Shown: positions 14,087 to 26,548, counted from the first letter of the stretch. The stretch is DNA of 64,000 nucleotides from Taxillus chinensis (GCA_023512835.1 CM042092.1:7121793-7185792), one strand, 5' to 3'. A program made the numbers and translations. Notes: generated by a model not told the origin, from the sequence alone.

Positions 14087-14463
14087 GAGCATCTTTAATA
14101 ATGTTAAGTAAATTTTCATAGCTAAATTTATTTTTAGCTTGCTAGATATAACTTTAGTTAATAACAATTTCTAATAATCTTAGTGAATTTTAATTGCTTA
14201 AATTATTATTTTTTTCTAATCATAGAATATTCTATCTGCTCTTTAAATGTTGTATGTTTGATATTAAAGACAATTTGAGATTTTGCTGTAAGAAAATAAT
14301 ATTTCAGGATTTAGTTAAAACTATAACTTTAGTCAAAGCTTTTTTTTATTGAAACTAAAAATATCTTATATTATAGTTGCATCATTGTTGAAATTTTTTA
14401 TAGAATTTAAGTTAAATATGACTTTATTTTTTTTTGCTTTAATTAAAATTATTATAAATGCAC
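14087..14463. mobile_element. Tourist/Harbinger-like MITE, 377 bp
   Basis: The left end reads GAGCATCTTTAATAAT. The reverse complement of the right end reads GTGCATTTATAATAAT. Both ends are flanked by TTA (14084-14086 and 14464-14466), the TTA/TAA target duplication typical of PIF/Harbinger MITEs. There is no coding capacity. The same terminal motif recurs at three other places in this window. Confidence 0.65.
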
Positions 14464-14942
14464 TTAACACACCTATTTTACATGAAAAGAAAACCGTAAT
14501 TTTTTTTTTCCAAAACTATCCTCATAATCCTATTGTTGTTGCTAGAATAATGTTTATAGATGAACGGTAAAATTAGTAATAAATTTAATAAAACTTTCTT
14601 TCTATTTTTTTTACTCTTAACCAATACCTTTTTTTAAATATTTTTTCTTTCTACCTCTCTTGTTCATTTATTTTTATTCTTTTTTTCATGTTTTACCAGG
14701 GTTAATCTATTTCTTTTATACTTTTCCTTTTCATAAATAATTATTAAGCATGCATGTAAAAAAGGCAAGCATGGTCAACTAATCATCAGAACAATTGTTT
14801 TGCGTGAAGAGCGAGGGATAAAGCAATAAAAGCAACATATTAGAGAATTGTAGACTGATGTGACGCCTGACTAGAAAGCAATAAATACAATACGTAATGT
14901 GACTAATGTCTCATCTCATGATGAATTTATCATAAAGGGCCA

Positions 14943-15116
14943 AATTATGCGTCTCCACTCCCTCAAGCCTCATCGAACAATTCAAGCTCCACGCACGTAC
15001 CTTCGCTTCTCTCTACGGCCCCGACAAGACCTGTCAGATGGAGACTCGCCATTACGCCTGGAAAGAAAACTGGTGTAGAGAAAAAAGAGATAGATATGGA
15101 GACTCGCTATTCGCCA
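14943..15116 (+). other. Short coding-like stretch of unknown identity
   Basis: A stop-free plus-strand frame of about 58 codons with raised GC reads TPSSLIEQFKLHARTFASLY, then GPDKTCQMETRHYAWKENWC. The composition looks protein-like, unlike the surrounding spacer, but I do not recognise the family. It ends at the left terminus of the MITE at 15120. A 16-base phrase (GATGGAGACTCGC plus ATT) occurs twice within it. It may be a fragment of a gene or chance. Confidence 0.25.
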
Positions 15117-15119
15117 TTA

Positions 15120-15338
15120 GAGCATCTCCAATAGGGTCAGCTATAGCAAAAGCTATAGCTAAATTTAACTGAATTTACACAAAAATGTCTTCAATAGTCC
15201 AGCAATACCATAATTAAATATAGATGGAGCTAAAATTTTAGCAAAATTTAACTAAAATTTTAGCTTTTAGCTTATTCGTTCAGCCCAACCAACCTAAAAT
15301 ACCCTGGGAACCCCCCGCCTGCCGCCCTGCGGCATCAC

Positions 15339-15377
<39 letters not shown>

Positions 15378-16043
15378 GAACATACCTTCGGCGCACCCTT
15401 CCCCTCCCTCGTGTCGCCCCCCGCCCCCCCCTTCCACTCCCCCCCTCCCCCCCGGCGACCCTCTCCTTTCGTCGAGGGTCGCCGACGCAGCCCTCTCTCT
15501 CTCTCTCCCGATCGCGCCACCCTTCCCCCCCCGCCCGCCGCCTTCCCCTCCCCTCTGCGTCCCCGCCGACGCACCCTTTTCCTCCCTCTCGTGTCACCGC
15601 CTTCCCGCCGCACACCGGATCCACGCACCCAGTTGTGCGCCACCCTTCCCCCTCGCTAGTCGCCGTCTTCCCCCCCCCTCTGCGTCCTTGCCGACGCACC
15701 CTTCTCCCTCCCCCTCGTGTCGCCGCCTTCCCCGCCGCACACCCGGATCCACGCACCCGGATTGTCGCCACCCTTCCCCCCCCCACCGCCCCGCCGCCTG
15801 CCTTCCCCTCTCTGCGCCCCTGCGCGCACCCTCCCCTCCCTCGTGCCGCCGCCTTCCCCCTCGCACGCCCAGGATTGGAATTGGAGATGTTGAAAGAGGA
15901 AATATTGAAGGATAAATTTGGAAAAATATAATTTAGCAATAAAATAGATGAACTACTATTGAGAAGCATGAGCAAAATGAGAACCGTACGCCACTATATT
16001 TGATTTTAGCTTTAGCTTTTACTAAGTTGTATTGGAGATGCTC
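15120..16043. mobile_element. MITE-like element with GC-rich cargo, 924 bp
   Basis: The left terminus is GAGCATCTCCAATAGGG and the right terminus ends TATTGGAGATGCTC, a near-perfect 14-base inverted repeat. TTA precedes the left end; TCTA follows the right end, so the target duplication is imperfect. The outer 150-200 bases on each side are AT-rich (GCTATAGC and TTTAGCTTTAGC motifs), as usual for MITEs. The centre (about 15340-15885) is an extremely C-rich, CpG-rich array. It resembles plant GAGCATCTCC-type nonautonomous DNA transposons that have picked up internal sequence. Long open frames through the array are composition artefacts. Confidence 0.65.
15340..15885. repeat. GC/C-rich imperfect tandem array, unit about 125 bp
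   Basis: After a CT microsatellite (15340-15374), a unit starting CTCGTGTCGCCGCCTTCCCC recurs at about 15408 (degenerate), 15590, 15716 and 15841. Internal landmarks repeat in order: CGGATCCACGCACCC, GCCACCCTTCCCC, then CTCTGCGTCC, then GACGCACCCTT. The spacing of the last copies is close to 125 bases. It is rich in CpG and sits inside a transposon in AT-rich DNA. Confidence 0.75.
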
Positions 16044-17257
16044 TCTAAGCGTTCATAAATACATATTTCTTTAAAATTTATAAATTTTTTTAAATTTTTT
16101 AAAAAACACACGGTAATTCAAATACTATAATTTATAAATTAACAATACAAGTATAAATCTTTATATTTAAAAATTTATTGTTCATCATCTAAAATTATAT
16201 TTTTTCCTCTTCACATGTCATCTGAACATATTACCTCACTGCCTACCATGGAGATTGTGAAAAATAAATAACTAATTATTTAAAATATATTATTTTTATT
16301 CTATAGAGGTAAATATAAAGAACCTAATGTATATAATTTTTTAAATATCTCTACAATTTGATAGTACGTACTCTAAAATAAACATATAAAAGATGGAAAA
16401 TATAAAAAATATATCTTTTCTTATATAACTGGAAAATATAAAGATGGTGTGACAAGATGTCTTTTTTTTTTCTTTGGTTGATATAAAAAATAAATAAAAA
16501 AATATATAAAAACATAATTCTCTATTGATTATTATTATAACTATTATCAATTTTTCCCAAAGCAGCAACAAATAATGGATCTATTTATTTAATTTTGATT
16601 AAGGAGTAAATTACAAAAACAACAAATAACAATTCGTACACCAACGAACACCTTAAATCGATATTAGTCTATAGGCTTATAATTGTCAAAGTTTAAGGCT
16701 TAAATGACTTCCTACGTTTGGCCTTAACATTAAGAGAGGAGGAGAGACGGAAATAACGCAAGAGTTTGCTGCATTAACAGAGCATTTGAAATCACTGCTA
16801 CCATTTAAGGCCTTCCATTGAAAATGCACCAACTACATCACAATATATCAAATACCAAAACGAGACGAGATCTTTCATTACATTTTTTTGGGTGCAATTC
16901 TATGTTACATTACTAAAATAATATTTGAAATAATGCTTTTTTGGTATAGAAGACTAAAAGTTGCCAACAATTGGTCAGAACACCAGAGAATAAAGGAATC
17001 ACTAAAACAAGCCTTGTTCTATTTTGTGGAAAATCACTATACTTCTACAAACATCATCAACAACATCAAAAACAATACACCCATGGTCAGTACCACAATC
17101 ACGCTGTTCCCATGATCAGTCTATCACAACTAAATTTTATTTTAGAATATGACTAACACGGGATACTTGATTCCAGTTCCGTGTCTTGTTTATACGCTTC
17201 AATTTCTGGCAAGGCTTGCAGGTGTCTTCCACTGCAAAAACTGATCGAATTTTTAAA
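16044..17257. other. AT-rich flank and probable 3'UTR of PnsB3
   Basis: No gene was recognised. The part nearest 17257 is expected to contain the 3'UTR of the minus-strand PnsB3 gene, whose stop codon is at 17258-17260. A polyadenylation site could not be fixed. Confidence 0.5.
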
Positions 17258-20200
17258 TCATTTCTTCCATTGGGGAAGCCTTTGGACTACAACCTGAAAG
17301 ATGAAATCACGAGAACCCACTTCATATGAATAAATGCAAAACTTAAGCCCATATATAAGCTGTAATCAGTAATCAGTCCTCGAAGCTCATAACTGATGCC
17401 CTACATTTTTGAAATAGAAACTAAGCCCGGAGAGAGATCAAAGTATGCAATGTGTGAAATGAAATTTAATAAATTGAGCCATATGAAAATTCATAATAAG
17501 AGGAAAAATTGCACTCATCATAGTGTCATTGTAAAGTTCCGGTAGAAATAATTTTGTGTTAGAACTTTGATCATAGTAACCATCCTCGCTAGGCGTGTCT
17601 ATAATGTATACTATAGTCTTCATATCTTTATTATTTTGCCTTACTTAAGATTAGTTTGGTCTTTTTGCATGATTCTATATATAATTATCTTTTACTCTTG
17701 TACTTAAATGGTTTGATGTAATTGAAACCCTAACAATTTTTTCATTGTTTCTTTCCTTTTTCTTCACCTTCTCTATCTTAATTTGCAATTTTTAATATGG
17801 TATCAAAGTGAGTTTCAATCCATTTATAGTTTTTGCAGATCTAACTATTTGCAGTTTGTAGTGACCTATTTGCAGTGTTGAGGTTGTTTGTATCTTTCGG
17901 CTACTTGCTTGTAGTTTTGACCTATTATATCTCTCAACTCCATTGATTAGACCATAGTCACCAACTCCATTGTCGGCTTCTAGAGATTTATGTTGCCACT
18001 AAAGATCGTCCTCACCACACATCCATCACCTCATCACGCCTCTAGTGTTCATGGTCGTTGCCACATTGCTACCAGGGCGACCCTCCATCGCCATCTTACC
18101 TCATCGCTACCACCGGACAGAGCCCATTTCCATATCCACCTCTGCCATTGCTCCTTACCGCACTGCCACTGTCAACTAGGGGCTTGCCACCACATGTTAT
18201 GGAGCATGATCTGCCCAGATTGCACAAGAACCCACACCCCAAATTTGATTATATTATTGCCATAATTTTTTTCATTTTTTCTCATAATTGGACGCCATCA
18301 AGTACACTTTATTTTTTTGCATCCTTCGTGTCTTGGAACTGACTTCAGTGCCAAAATATCATTATAAGGAAGGTCATTGCTCAAGGAGCTGCTCATGTGC
18401 TGACCACCACTGCTAATGGCTTACAAATTCTTATTAAAAAAACAAAGAGGGCAATATATAGATTAAGGCAATAGAAATATAAATGTGCTTATCTAATTTG
18501 GACAAAATGAGGTCTAATAGCCGCCACCACATAGGGGTGAATAGCTCAGACTCAAAAAGATGCAGAAAAATAAAAAGACAAACGATAAGGCATACTTTAT
18601 AGTGGTTCGGAGTGAATATTTCTTACTCCACTTCTCTTTCACTAACCAATAAAAGGCACTACTAAGGTAATGTAGTACAAATAGTTGTTTCATATCATAA
18701 TCAGACTATAAGGTCGAGTACTTCGGATCAAAGGCTTAGTCGAGTCCTTGCCTCACTACATAGAGTTCGTAAACTAAACAAATAGATAAAAACTATAATG
18801 TAAAGGTGCTCTCCAATAAGCAATAAAAATAGAGAAAAAGAAAATTCTCAGTAGAAAGCCTTGTTAAAGTTTGTGCAAATTTTGAATTGTCTTTGTGCTC
18901 TTGAACTTGCTCGAATTTAAACTGTGCTTGCTCAATTAACTTAGTAATCAATTAATTGGTTGTATTTTTTTTTCATATTCAAAGCCTTCAACTTTAAATA
19001 GAATCAATTCCAATGGTTGGAACTACAATTGTAACAAGTTAGCTTAATGTTGAGTGTCAACTTTAATTGACTTGCAACGGCCCAATTCTTTTAAATCAGA
19101 TGTTATTCATCACTTATTTACTTTGAATTAATTGCAAAGGTCATTTACTGTAGTTTCGAAAGTTTTTCCGTTGATATTCATAAGAAAGGGCACTTCTGGT
19201 CGAATTCTAATATTAAATGATGCCATATAGTCATTCTAGTGTGCTCCCTTGAATTCTTTAGCTTGAGTTCTGTATACTAGGTTAAAATGGATTTTTTCAT
19301 TTTGTTGATGTTAGCGAAAGCTTTTGGTGCTTCAGACGGGTGAGCAGTCAGGCGAGTTGGTGCATCATCATACTTACGTGATGCTGTCTTACATAAGCTA
19401 GAGATGCAGGTGCGTCATCATATGCTAACACTTTGTCATTGTATTTAAACATTTTAAAGTTCTTGAATTCTTTTGATGAGAAATGATGTCGTCCCAGGTT
19501 CCAAGGCTCTTGGTGCATCATGTTGATATAGTCCAAAGCTGATGGTGTCTGAAACACAACCGTTTGGAAGTCAAGAGCCGCTAGTACATCATGCTTCTGT
19601 ACTCCATAGATTCTTATGTTACTATATAGTGTCGTTCCGTTAAATGATAAGTCCTTCATTGTTCTCTTAAGATTCATTATAACTAAAACAATGTTGCTTC
19701 ATAACTTCAGTAAGTTTGGTGTGTTAGGCTTACATCAGCAAGCACTTATGGAGGTTTAATGTGTTGTCATGCCTTTAAATAAAGTGGTCCTCTTTACTTT
19801 GCTTCTTTGCTCCTTTATTTATTAAACCAAATGGTGTCCTGTGCTACCTCAAGCAAATATGGCGTACCACACTTATGTATGCCAAATCTCCTGTATATAT
19901 AAACATTGTCACTTCCAATTAATAAAGCATTCTTTTTTTAAAATCTCCTCAAACATTGTTTTCAGTCAATAGAACATTGTCATATTCGAGTCCAATGATG
20001 TTGGTTTGTCATGCTGATGTCTGTGTTAAGGGGTTCAATAGATCCCATTTAAATATCAAATTATAAAAAATTAGGTGAGAATTGCATATGTTTGATCCTT
20101 ATTTTGATATAAATTGATTGATTATTGAAGTAACTTACTGACAAAACAATTGTAAAACTTTTGTGTTATTGGTGATATTTTTGGATGAAGAATGGATCAA

Positions 20201-23200
20201 ACACAAGGTTCAAAGAAAGAAGTAGTTGATTCAAAATGCAAAGAATGACCAAGAAGTTTTGATCGACCTAATTGAATTGACCACAGTCTCGGAAGATTTT
20301 TGATTGACTGAAGAAATTGGAGGTGGTGAAACAATTTTGATCGACTAGAACGCGATCTTGCGCTAACTAACTATTACTTAATGAATTTCTTTTGCTTGCT
20401 ACGTGTACGACACTCAGCTTTTCAAAAGAGGATCAAACGACTCTTATTGATGTATTTTGAGAGGGAAATATAATTTAAAAATTAGTGGAAACAGTTATTG
20501 GGTAGAAGGTGACAATTTTAGGTCTTGGACGGAAACAAAAGGGGAATCAAATAGAGAGAGAAGGGAGAGAGTGCTTTTGGATGTCAATTGCAAGAATGAT
20601 TGTATTCTTTTACATTATGATAGCTTAAACCTCCAAGGAAAGAGAATGAATGTTGATGTACATTTGTAATTTCAATTTCTAGGCTATGTTACCTTAAATT
20701 TTCTATCTTTATTTATTAGTTCTCCTAAATTTTATATGACTAGAATTAGGATTGACCACCTTAATTTTTGTTAAAGATTCATCAATCATGGATCGAAAGA
20801 TGAACTTAGTAACCAGATAGTTAGGAGAATTAACTTGAGAAGGATATAATTTACAAAAGCAAGTATCATTCTCTTGTAACCTTGTTAAGATTAGTGTGAT
20901 GCCAATTTACACTTAAACAACTTATGCACTTAATGAGTTGTCCGTCCCCAAGTTAGGGTTGACACACGGCTATATCACTTGAAAGAGGCTAGTTCATATA
21001 TAAGTATTGAGTGTTAGATAAAAAGGAAAATTTAGGTCAACATTAATTAGAGGTTGGAATGAGTGAAGTACATCAATGAAAATTAAATTCCTAATTCTCT
21101 CATCAAATTATTTAAAGTTTACTTTTATAAAATTTACAATTTCAATTTATGGAATTTACTTTTGATGAAACCAATGAATTACAAAGGAGCTCTTATTCTT
21201 AAAACGCCTTTCCTTGGGTTCGATATCCGAATTTAAAGTCTACTATAGTACTTGTCACAATTCGTGCACTTGCGGAGACCGTCTGCTAGTGGCTCTTGTT
21301 GTTTAAACATTGCCGTTTATGAATCAAGTACATTTAGTTTATCATCCATATGTTAGTAGTATATTTAAGGGCTAAACGGTGTTGTTCTACTAAGTGCATG
21401 CTTTTGTTTACTTCAATAAGTATAATTCGTTGTGTCTACATCCGAGAAACTATGTCATTTGAGCTATTTCAGCTTACTTTGTATGAACTTCTTTTTGTAC
21501 TTTACAAAGCTTTTTTTGGCATGAACAATGATTATTATTAATTCCAGCCTTGTTCTGAAGTCAAAAGCTATTCAATATAAATTCCCCCTACGACACTCAG
21601 ATTAAACTATGAGGTTACCTTTCATGAATAACACTTGATTTTAGTTTTAGGCTGAATTAACTTATTTTACAAACTTAAGGCTTGGCTTAAATCCCATCAA
21701 CTCGATTAATAAACTCTCAGCTTTTGTCCTATTTTGATCTTCCAATTCTTCTGTGTTCCTCCTATGCTCTTCCTGGGTTCAACACTCAAAATTACCACTT
21801 TTACCATCATCCAAGGTTCTATCACCACATGTTATAGAATCTGATTTGAGCCACTGGGGAGTCAAATCTGATAAGAATCTCTCTGATACTCTGAATATTT
21901 GCTCTGGAATTTACATGGATGCTTTGGAATTTCCTTGGACCACATGGATGTTTATCTCTGACTGTTTGCTCTAGAATTTCCTTCGATATTGGCCGCTAAT
22001 TCTTGGTGTTTGTTCTAATAGTGCTTACCTTGGTGGGTCGTTGCTCCCCACAGTTTTTCGGTGATCTACTATTATTGTCTATTAGTGTGCATTTAAATGG
22101 AGAAGTAACCAGCGTCGTTGGTTGTATCACAGCAAACAAAACAACCTAATCAGTGGCACCCAAAAACATTCAGATTTCCAACACCGAATGTTGCAGCCTT
22201 GCAGCTGATGTTCCTCCAGCATACCCTCCTAGTGTTAGACATGTATTTTCTTCAGGCCCTATAACAGTCGCGCTTTCTAAGCAGTTTCAAAAGTTTATTT
22301 CCACACAACCACAGGTCATGTCTGCATCCTCAAATATAGGTTTTCCTTCCCTTAGCTCATCACGTGTATCTTCTTCCATTTGGATCCTTGACTCTCGGGC
22401 CTCTCATCATAAGTCATCTGATGTTACATCATTTGTATCCTTACAACCAACATCATCTGTGTCTGTCATGACAGCTGATAACACCACCATTAGCAAGCAC
22501 TAAGTCTGTATGTACACCACATTTGTCCCTTTCAAACGTTTACTATATCTCAAATCTCACTTTGAAGCTCATTTTTGTTAGTCAATTGTGTTATTCTGAT
22601 CTCTCAGTTTTACTTTCTTTCACCTCTTGTTATGTGCAGCATCTGCAATCCAGGAGGCTGTTTGAGATAGGTTGTAGGCAATAGGGACTTTACATTCTGA
22701 ATGATCTAAGAGTTTCAGGTGTTGCAGCTTCTAGTGTTGGCCAGTCATCATTTCGTTTGACCTCATCATCTTCTAAATTTTATCTATGACACTTGTCTTG
22801 GGCATGTCTCTTTTCCTCATCTAAAATACTTAGTTTCAATAAGAGCTTTTGGCGAGTTACAAATACACTATTTTTAGTTGTTGCGGTTGTAAAATTGCTA
22901 AATTTTATGCTTTACCTTTTTCCATAAGTGTTTCACTTTCTGTTGCACTTTTTAACCCAGTTCATTCTAATGTAATGGGTCTATCACCTATTTCTACCAA
23001 AGGTGGATTTAAGTATTATATCTCCTTCATTGATGACTATACTCGTTATTATTCGATTTATCTTATGAAAATTCATTCTGTATGTTATAATATTTGCCAT
23101 ATGTTTTGGAAAAGTAAGAAAGAAAACAGTTGTTCTCGCTCTTCCACCAAAGCTAAGTATCAAGCCATGAGATCCACCACCATAGAAATTGTTTTATTGC

Positions 23201-25559
23201 GCTGATTACTTATTGATATAGGTGTCTCTCTCTAGTGCAACTCCTTTATACTGTGATAATAAGAATGATCAATCTGGCCATCACAAGTTCTTCCTCCATA
23301 CAACTTGCTAACATGTTTACAAAATTATATTCCATTATGCTTTTGTTTTTTTGTTTTGACCAGCATACTCTAGATGATTGCCCTTGATGCATCAGGAGTT
23401 TGAAGGGGATGTTAGATATTATAGCATTTAATATCTTTATTACTTTGCATTTTTTAAGGGTAATTTAATCTTCTTGCTTATTTGTATATATATTTATCTT
23501 TTACTCTTGTAATCAAATGATTTGATGCAAACCTTAGCAGTGTCTTCATTGTTTCTTCTCTTTTTTCTCTCCTTCTATATCTCAATTTGCAATTCTTAAC
23601 ATATAGGTATATTGGTATACTAATGTAGGAAAAGTTCTCAATAGTAGACGGACAGTTGAGTCCTGTCCCAGTAAAATCATAGTTATTGTTAGCAATGTAA
23701 TAAAAAAATTCAACAGAATGTGATAGAAGAGAATTTTTTTTTCATACTCTGTATTGGAAATATTATTGAATACCTTTTGAGAACAGCTCCTATTCTGAAC
23801 TCGGAAAAGTATAAAACATCATATGGACACAACTAATTAATCCCACACAAAGAAATTAAATGAAGGAAAAAAAAATAATCACAGCATGACCGGTAAAAGA
23901 AGGAAATAAAAATGATCACATGAAGCATCATACCTTGCCACAGTTTTCCTTATTTCCAACAATGGTTTGACATGCCAGCCTCCAGGATTCTGGTTTCTGC
24001 AATTATAGCGCAGTTTTTTTAGAGCTTTAGAATACCTAGCATCAACAGATTCAAAGTAAAATAAAATCAAATAAATAAAATGACAAAAATATTCTGAATT
24101 TTTCTTCTCTCTCTCTCTCAGCAGGTTCTTTCATTCTTTTAGGAGTGGTCACAGAATGACTTGTAAGTCGTAAACCCTTTCATTTTTTGTGAATTTCAAA
24201 GAGAAAGAAGGTAAATGCCGAGGATGCCTTCTTTAGATATCGAATCTCTGTATCAGTTCTTTCATTTAAAAGTTCCTTCCCCTCAATAACCTGCACATAT
24301 ATAAACAATGATCCATACAATTAGAAAATATCGGAAGCACATTTAAAATAGAACTTTCCATGGGTTCTTTCCTATAAACACCTTTGATCCCAGTTTCCCT
24401 AAAACGCTTAGATCCTATGCCCACCAAATAGGCTTCAGGCAACACGAATGAATGCCCTGTTCATTATTTTGGATGGTAAATATTCTCACAGATCTAATCT
24501 AGTTGCAAGAAGGAATTGAATCCTTGATGGTGGCCAACGAATTGGCTTCAAGTAACACGTTGGTACCCGCAAAAACGAAAACTACAGATTGATCATTTCT
24601 ATTGGTTGCTATTCTAAACTGTAACAATCTATTTTAAAATTGATTTGAAGATTTGTTCAGTCTGTGTTGTTCTTAATTGAATGTGGAACACAAACTCAAT
24701 ATTCATATTTGCAGCATATATATGGGCAAGTAAAATTCCAACAATCTGAGAATCTACTCCGAAATTGATATGATGATAACTTACAGCAAACAACTAATAC
24801 TCCACTTAATTTATCTGAATGGGCGGAAAATGTATTTCCCAGATCAAAATTTGAAAAACAATTTGTTATTACTGTCTGATTGTGGAACAAACTATATCCT
24901 CAATCCTCATATATGTAGCATATTGGCCACATTGGAAATTCCAGTTGCAATAGCGTTAGCTCATCAAGAAACAGAGAACACACAAAACAAAGGTAATTGG
25001 AAACATACCTCCACAATGCAAGTTCCGCAGCTTCCACCACCCCCGCAGTTCATCAACTTTCCCTGTTTAGAAAGTTGGGAGCATTCCTTAATTATTCGGG
25101 CGGGACCTGAACAAACAAAACAAAACGACAAACAACATAGAAAACAGGAAACTCATTTTCTGTAGTGAAGTTACATAGTTGGCATAGAGCTCAATCTTGT
25201 AATCCAACATGATGTTCCTGAGAAGCTTCTCTCCGCTAGCAGCACTTGCACTCTCCACCGGGTATGATGCATCTTTTCCTGGATTTGGCTGCCCAAACCC
25301 AACTCCACAAATCAGTTAGACGGCAGTTTCAACATATTTTTAAATACCCAGAAGCTAAAATGTGCAAAATTCATCGTACTCCGATGAATTGGAGCTGGAT
25401 TTGAGGGTGGTCGTCAGGGGTTGCCGGAGAAAACTGCCGTGAGGTGGCGGCGGAGGCGACTGAAATGACTCTGTTCCTGCAATTTCCAGCGGCCGGGGAG
25501 CTGCTTCTGTTGGGTCTCCAGAGAGACATGTGGTGTATAGGCACCCCAACCGCATCCAT
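17258..25559 (-). CDS. PnsB3: Photosynthetic NDH subcomplex B subunit 3 (ferredoxin-like)
   Basis: PnsB3/NDF4 is a nuclear-encoded, plastid-targeted 2Fe-2S ferredoxin-fold subunit of the chloroplast NADH dehydrogenase-like complex, needed for cyclic electron flow around photosystem I. Six minus-strand exons join in phase 0: 25559-25380, 25288-25175, 25062-25009, 24290-24228, 23996-23934 and 17293-17258, giving 169 residues. Landmarks: PQIQLQFIG at the end of exon 1, SASAASGEKLLRNIMLDYKI in exon 2, MNCGGGGSCGTCIVE in exon 3, IEGKELLNERTDTEIRYLKK in exon 4, SWRLACQTIVGNKENCGK in exon 5 and VVVQRLPQWKK in exon 6. Candidate cluster cysteines are C104, C110, C113 and C146. Exon 1 would hold a short transit peptide; its start is less certain than the rest. 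The donor after exon 4 reads AAG|GCATCC, a GC donor. The last intron, 6640 bases, contains a copia element. The coding sequence looks intact. Confidence 0.85.
17596..17797 (+). repeat. 5' LTR of the copia element
   Basis: It starts TGTCTATAATG and ends at TTTAATA, directly before TGGTATCAAAG. It shares with the 3' LTR the blocks ATATCTTTATTA, ATCTTTTACTCTTGTA, ATGGTTTGATG-like sequence, TCATTGTTTCTT and CTCAATTTGCAATT-like sequence. The terminal CA has decayed to TA. Confidence 0.75.
18430..22100. other. Non-copia sequence filling the gag region of the copia element (probable nested insertions)
   Basis: Where gag should lie, about 3.7 kb lacks recognisable gag-pol. Fragments resemble LTR sequence of other families: TATAGTGGTTCGGA at about 18597, GATCGACCTAATTGAATTGACC-type motifs at about 20258-20360, and a CCTTGGGTTCGATATCC phrase at about 21211. 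A phrase CACCACATGTTAT with similar flanks occurs both at about 18188 and at about 21821. Boundaries of individual insertions could not be placed. Confidence 0.45.
23410..23601 (+). repeat. 3' LTR of the copia element
   Basis: It starts TGTTAGATATTATAG after a purine tract and ends CTTAACA, giving canonical TG...CA ends. Clear divergence from the 5' copy implies an old insertion. Confidence 0.8.
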
Positions 25560-26548
25560 TCCCTCTCACACGCAAGTCCCACTTCACTGAAAAAAGGGTA
25601 ATAATATTTAAATCCGCATCCATTGGGTGAGCCGGCGAGGATGACCTTTCAATGAAATACAGCAAACGAGTTAAAATTTTTTCCTATGAAATAATATTTG
25701 AAAACTTGGCAACTTTTTGCAGAAACTGGATTCAAATTTCCACTTTCAGTATAATGCGATCACTCCAAATGTTCAACCGGACGTTGGTGGTTATTTGGCG
25801 ATAATAGGACCAAATATTATATTAAGCGTTTGATTGTGTGGAAATTTAATATAATATTTTTATGTAATTTAAAACTTGACCTATGAATTGTCAAAAACAA
25901 TATTTCCAATCAGTTATTTTTAAAATAAATAAATATTTGTATGTAATATTTCCAAATTATTTTTTTATTTTAAAATATTTGTAAAATGTTTAAATTAAAA
26001 TAAATTGATGTATGTATTTCTTTAAAGATTTCATGAGTTTTGAATATATGGCCTTTGTTTAAAGTTTAAACCAATTTAACATGATGCAAAAAAACATGAA
26101 ACTGTAATTTAGCTTTAAATGTTTTTAAAAGTAATTAATCTTTTAAATTATTATCAATTTAGCTTTCAAATTATCTTTTCCTGGATTTGTAAGTAATTAA
26201 AGCATTCAAAATTGAACTTAATATAATGAAATATGCTAGTGGTATTCAAATACTGAACTTAATTGCTTTATTTTTTTAGAGTAGTTCAGTTCATCAATTA
26301 ATTAAGTCATTGAAAGCTAAATTTAAAGTAACATAAATTAGTTTATTAAAATAATTAATTGCTTTATTATTCGTAGCGTTAAACATTTCGAACTTAGTTT
26401 ATTAAAATAATTTTTTAACTTAATTATTTCAAAAAATAGTTTAATAGCTAAATTACTTGTCCATATGAGAAGGAACTTCCTAGTTCCTACAAATATATGT
26501 ACAAATATTCATATAATAAAAAAATAATTTTGTATTAATATAATTATT
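25560..26548. other. PnsB3 upstream region and AT-rich spacer
   Basis: The spacer lies between the divergent PnsB3 (minus) and PPR pseudogene (plus). The first 150 bases are likely PnsB3 leader and promoter. The rest is AT-rich with no recognised element and no defined core promoter motif. Confidence 0.5.

Larger units (their letters stand above)
17596..23601 (+). mobile_element. Degenerate Ty1/copia LTR retrotransposon inside the last PnsB3 intron
   Basis: The element is bounded by similar but diverged LTRs of about 200 bases (17596-17797 and 23410-23601). The 5' LTR is followed by a primer-binding site TGGTATCAAAG (initiator tRNA-Met type) and the 3' LTR is preceded by a polypurine tract (GAGTTTGAAGGGGA). 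In between, read on plus: end of gag (22190-22240, NTECCSLAADVPPAYPPSV), protease motif WILDSRASHH at about 22381-22410 (the catalytic DSG is DSR), integrase core at 22850-23100 (CGCKIAKFYALPF, FIDDYTRYY) and RNase H end at about 23110-23210 (SRSSTKAKYQAM). Most of integrase and all reverse transcriptase are missing. It is inactive, old, and antisense to its host gene. No clean 5-bp target duplication was seen. Confidence 0.85.

Noticed and set aside
15335..15975. Several overlapping open frames of 75-200 codons on both strands, rich in Arg/Gly or Pro/Ser
   Set aside because: They run through a C-rich tandem array inside a MITE, where stop codons are rare by composition. No family motif and frames are open on both strands at once.
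24696..25165. Open frames on both strands between PnsB3 exons
   Set aside because: They cover intron sequence and antisense exon 3. The minus-strand exon chain explains the conserved part.
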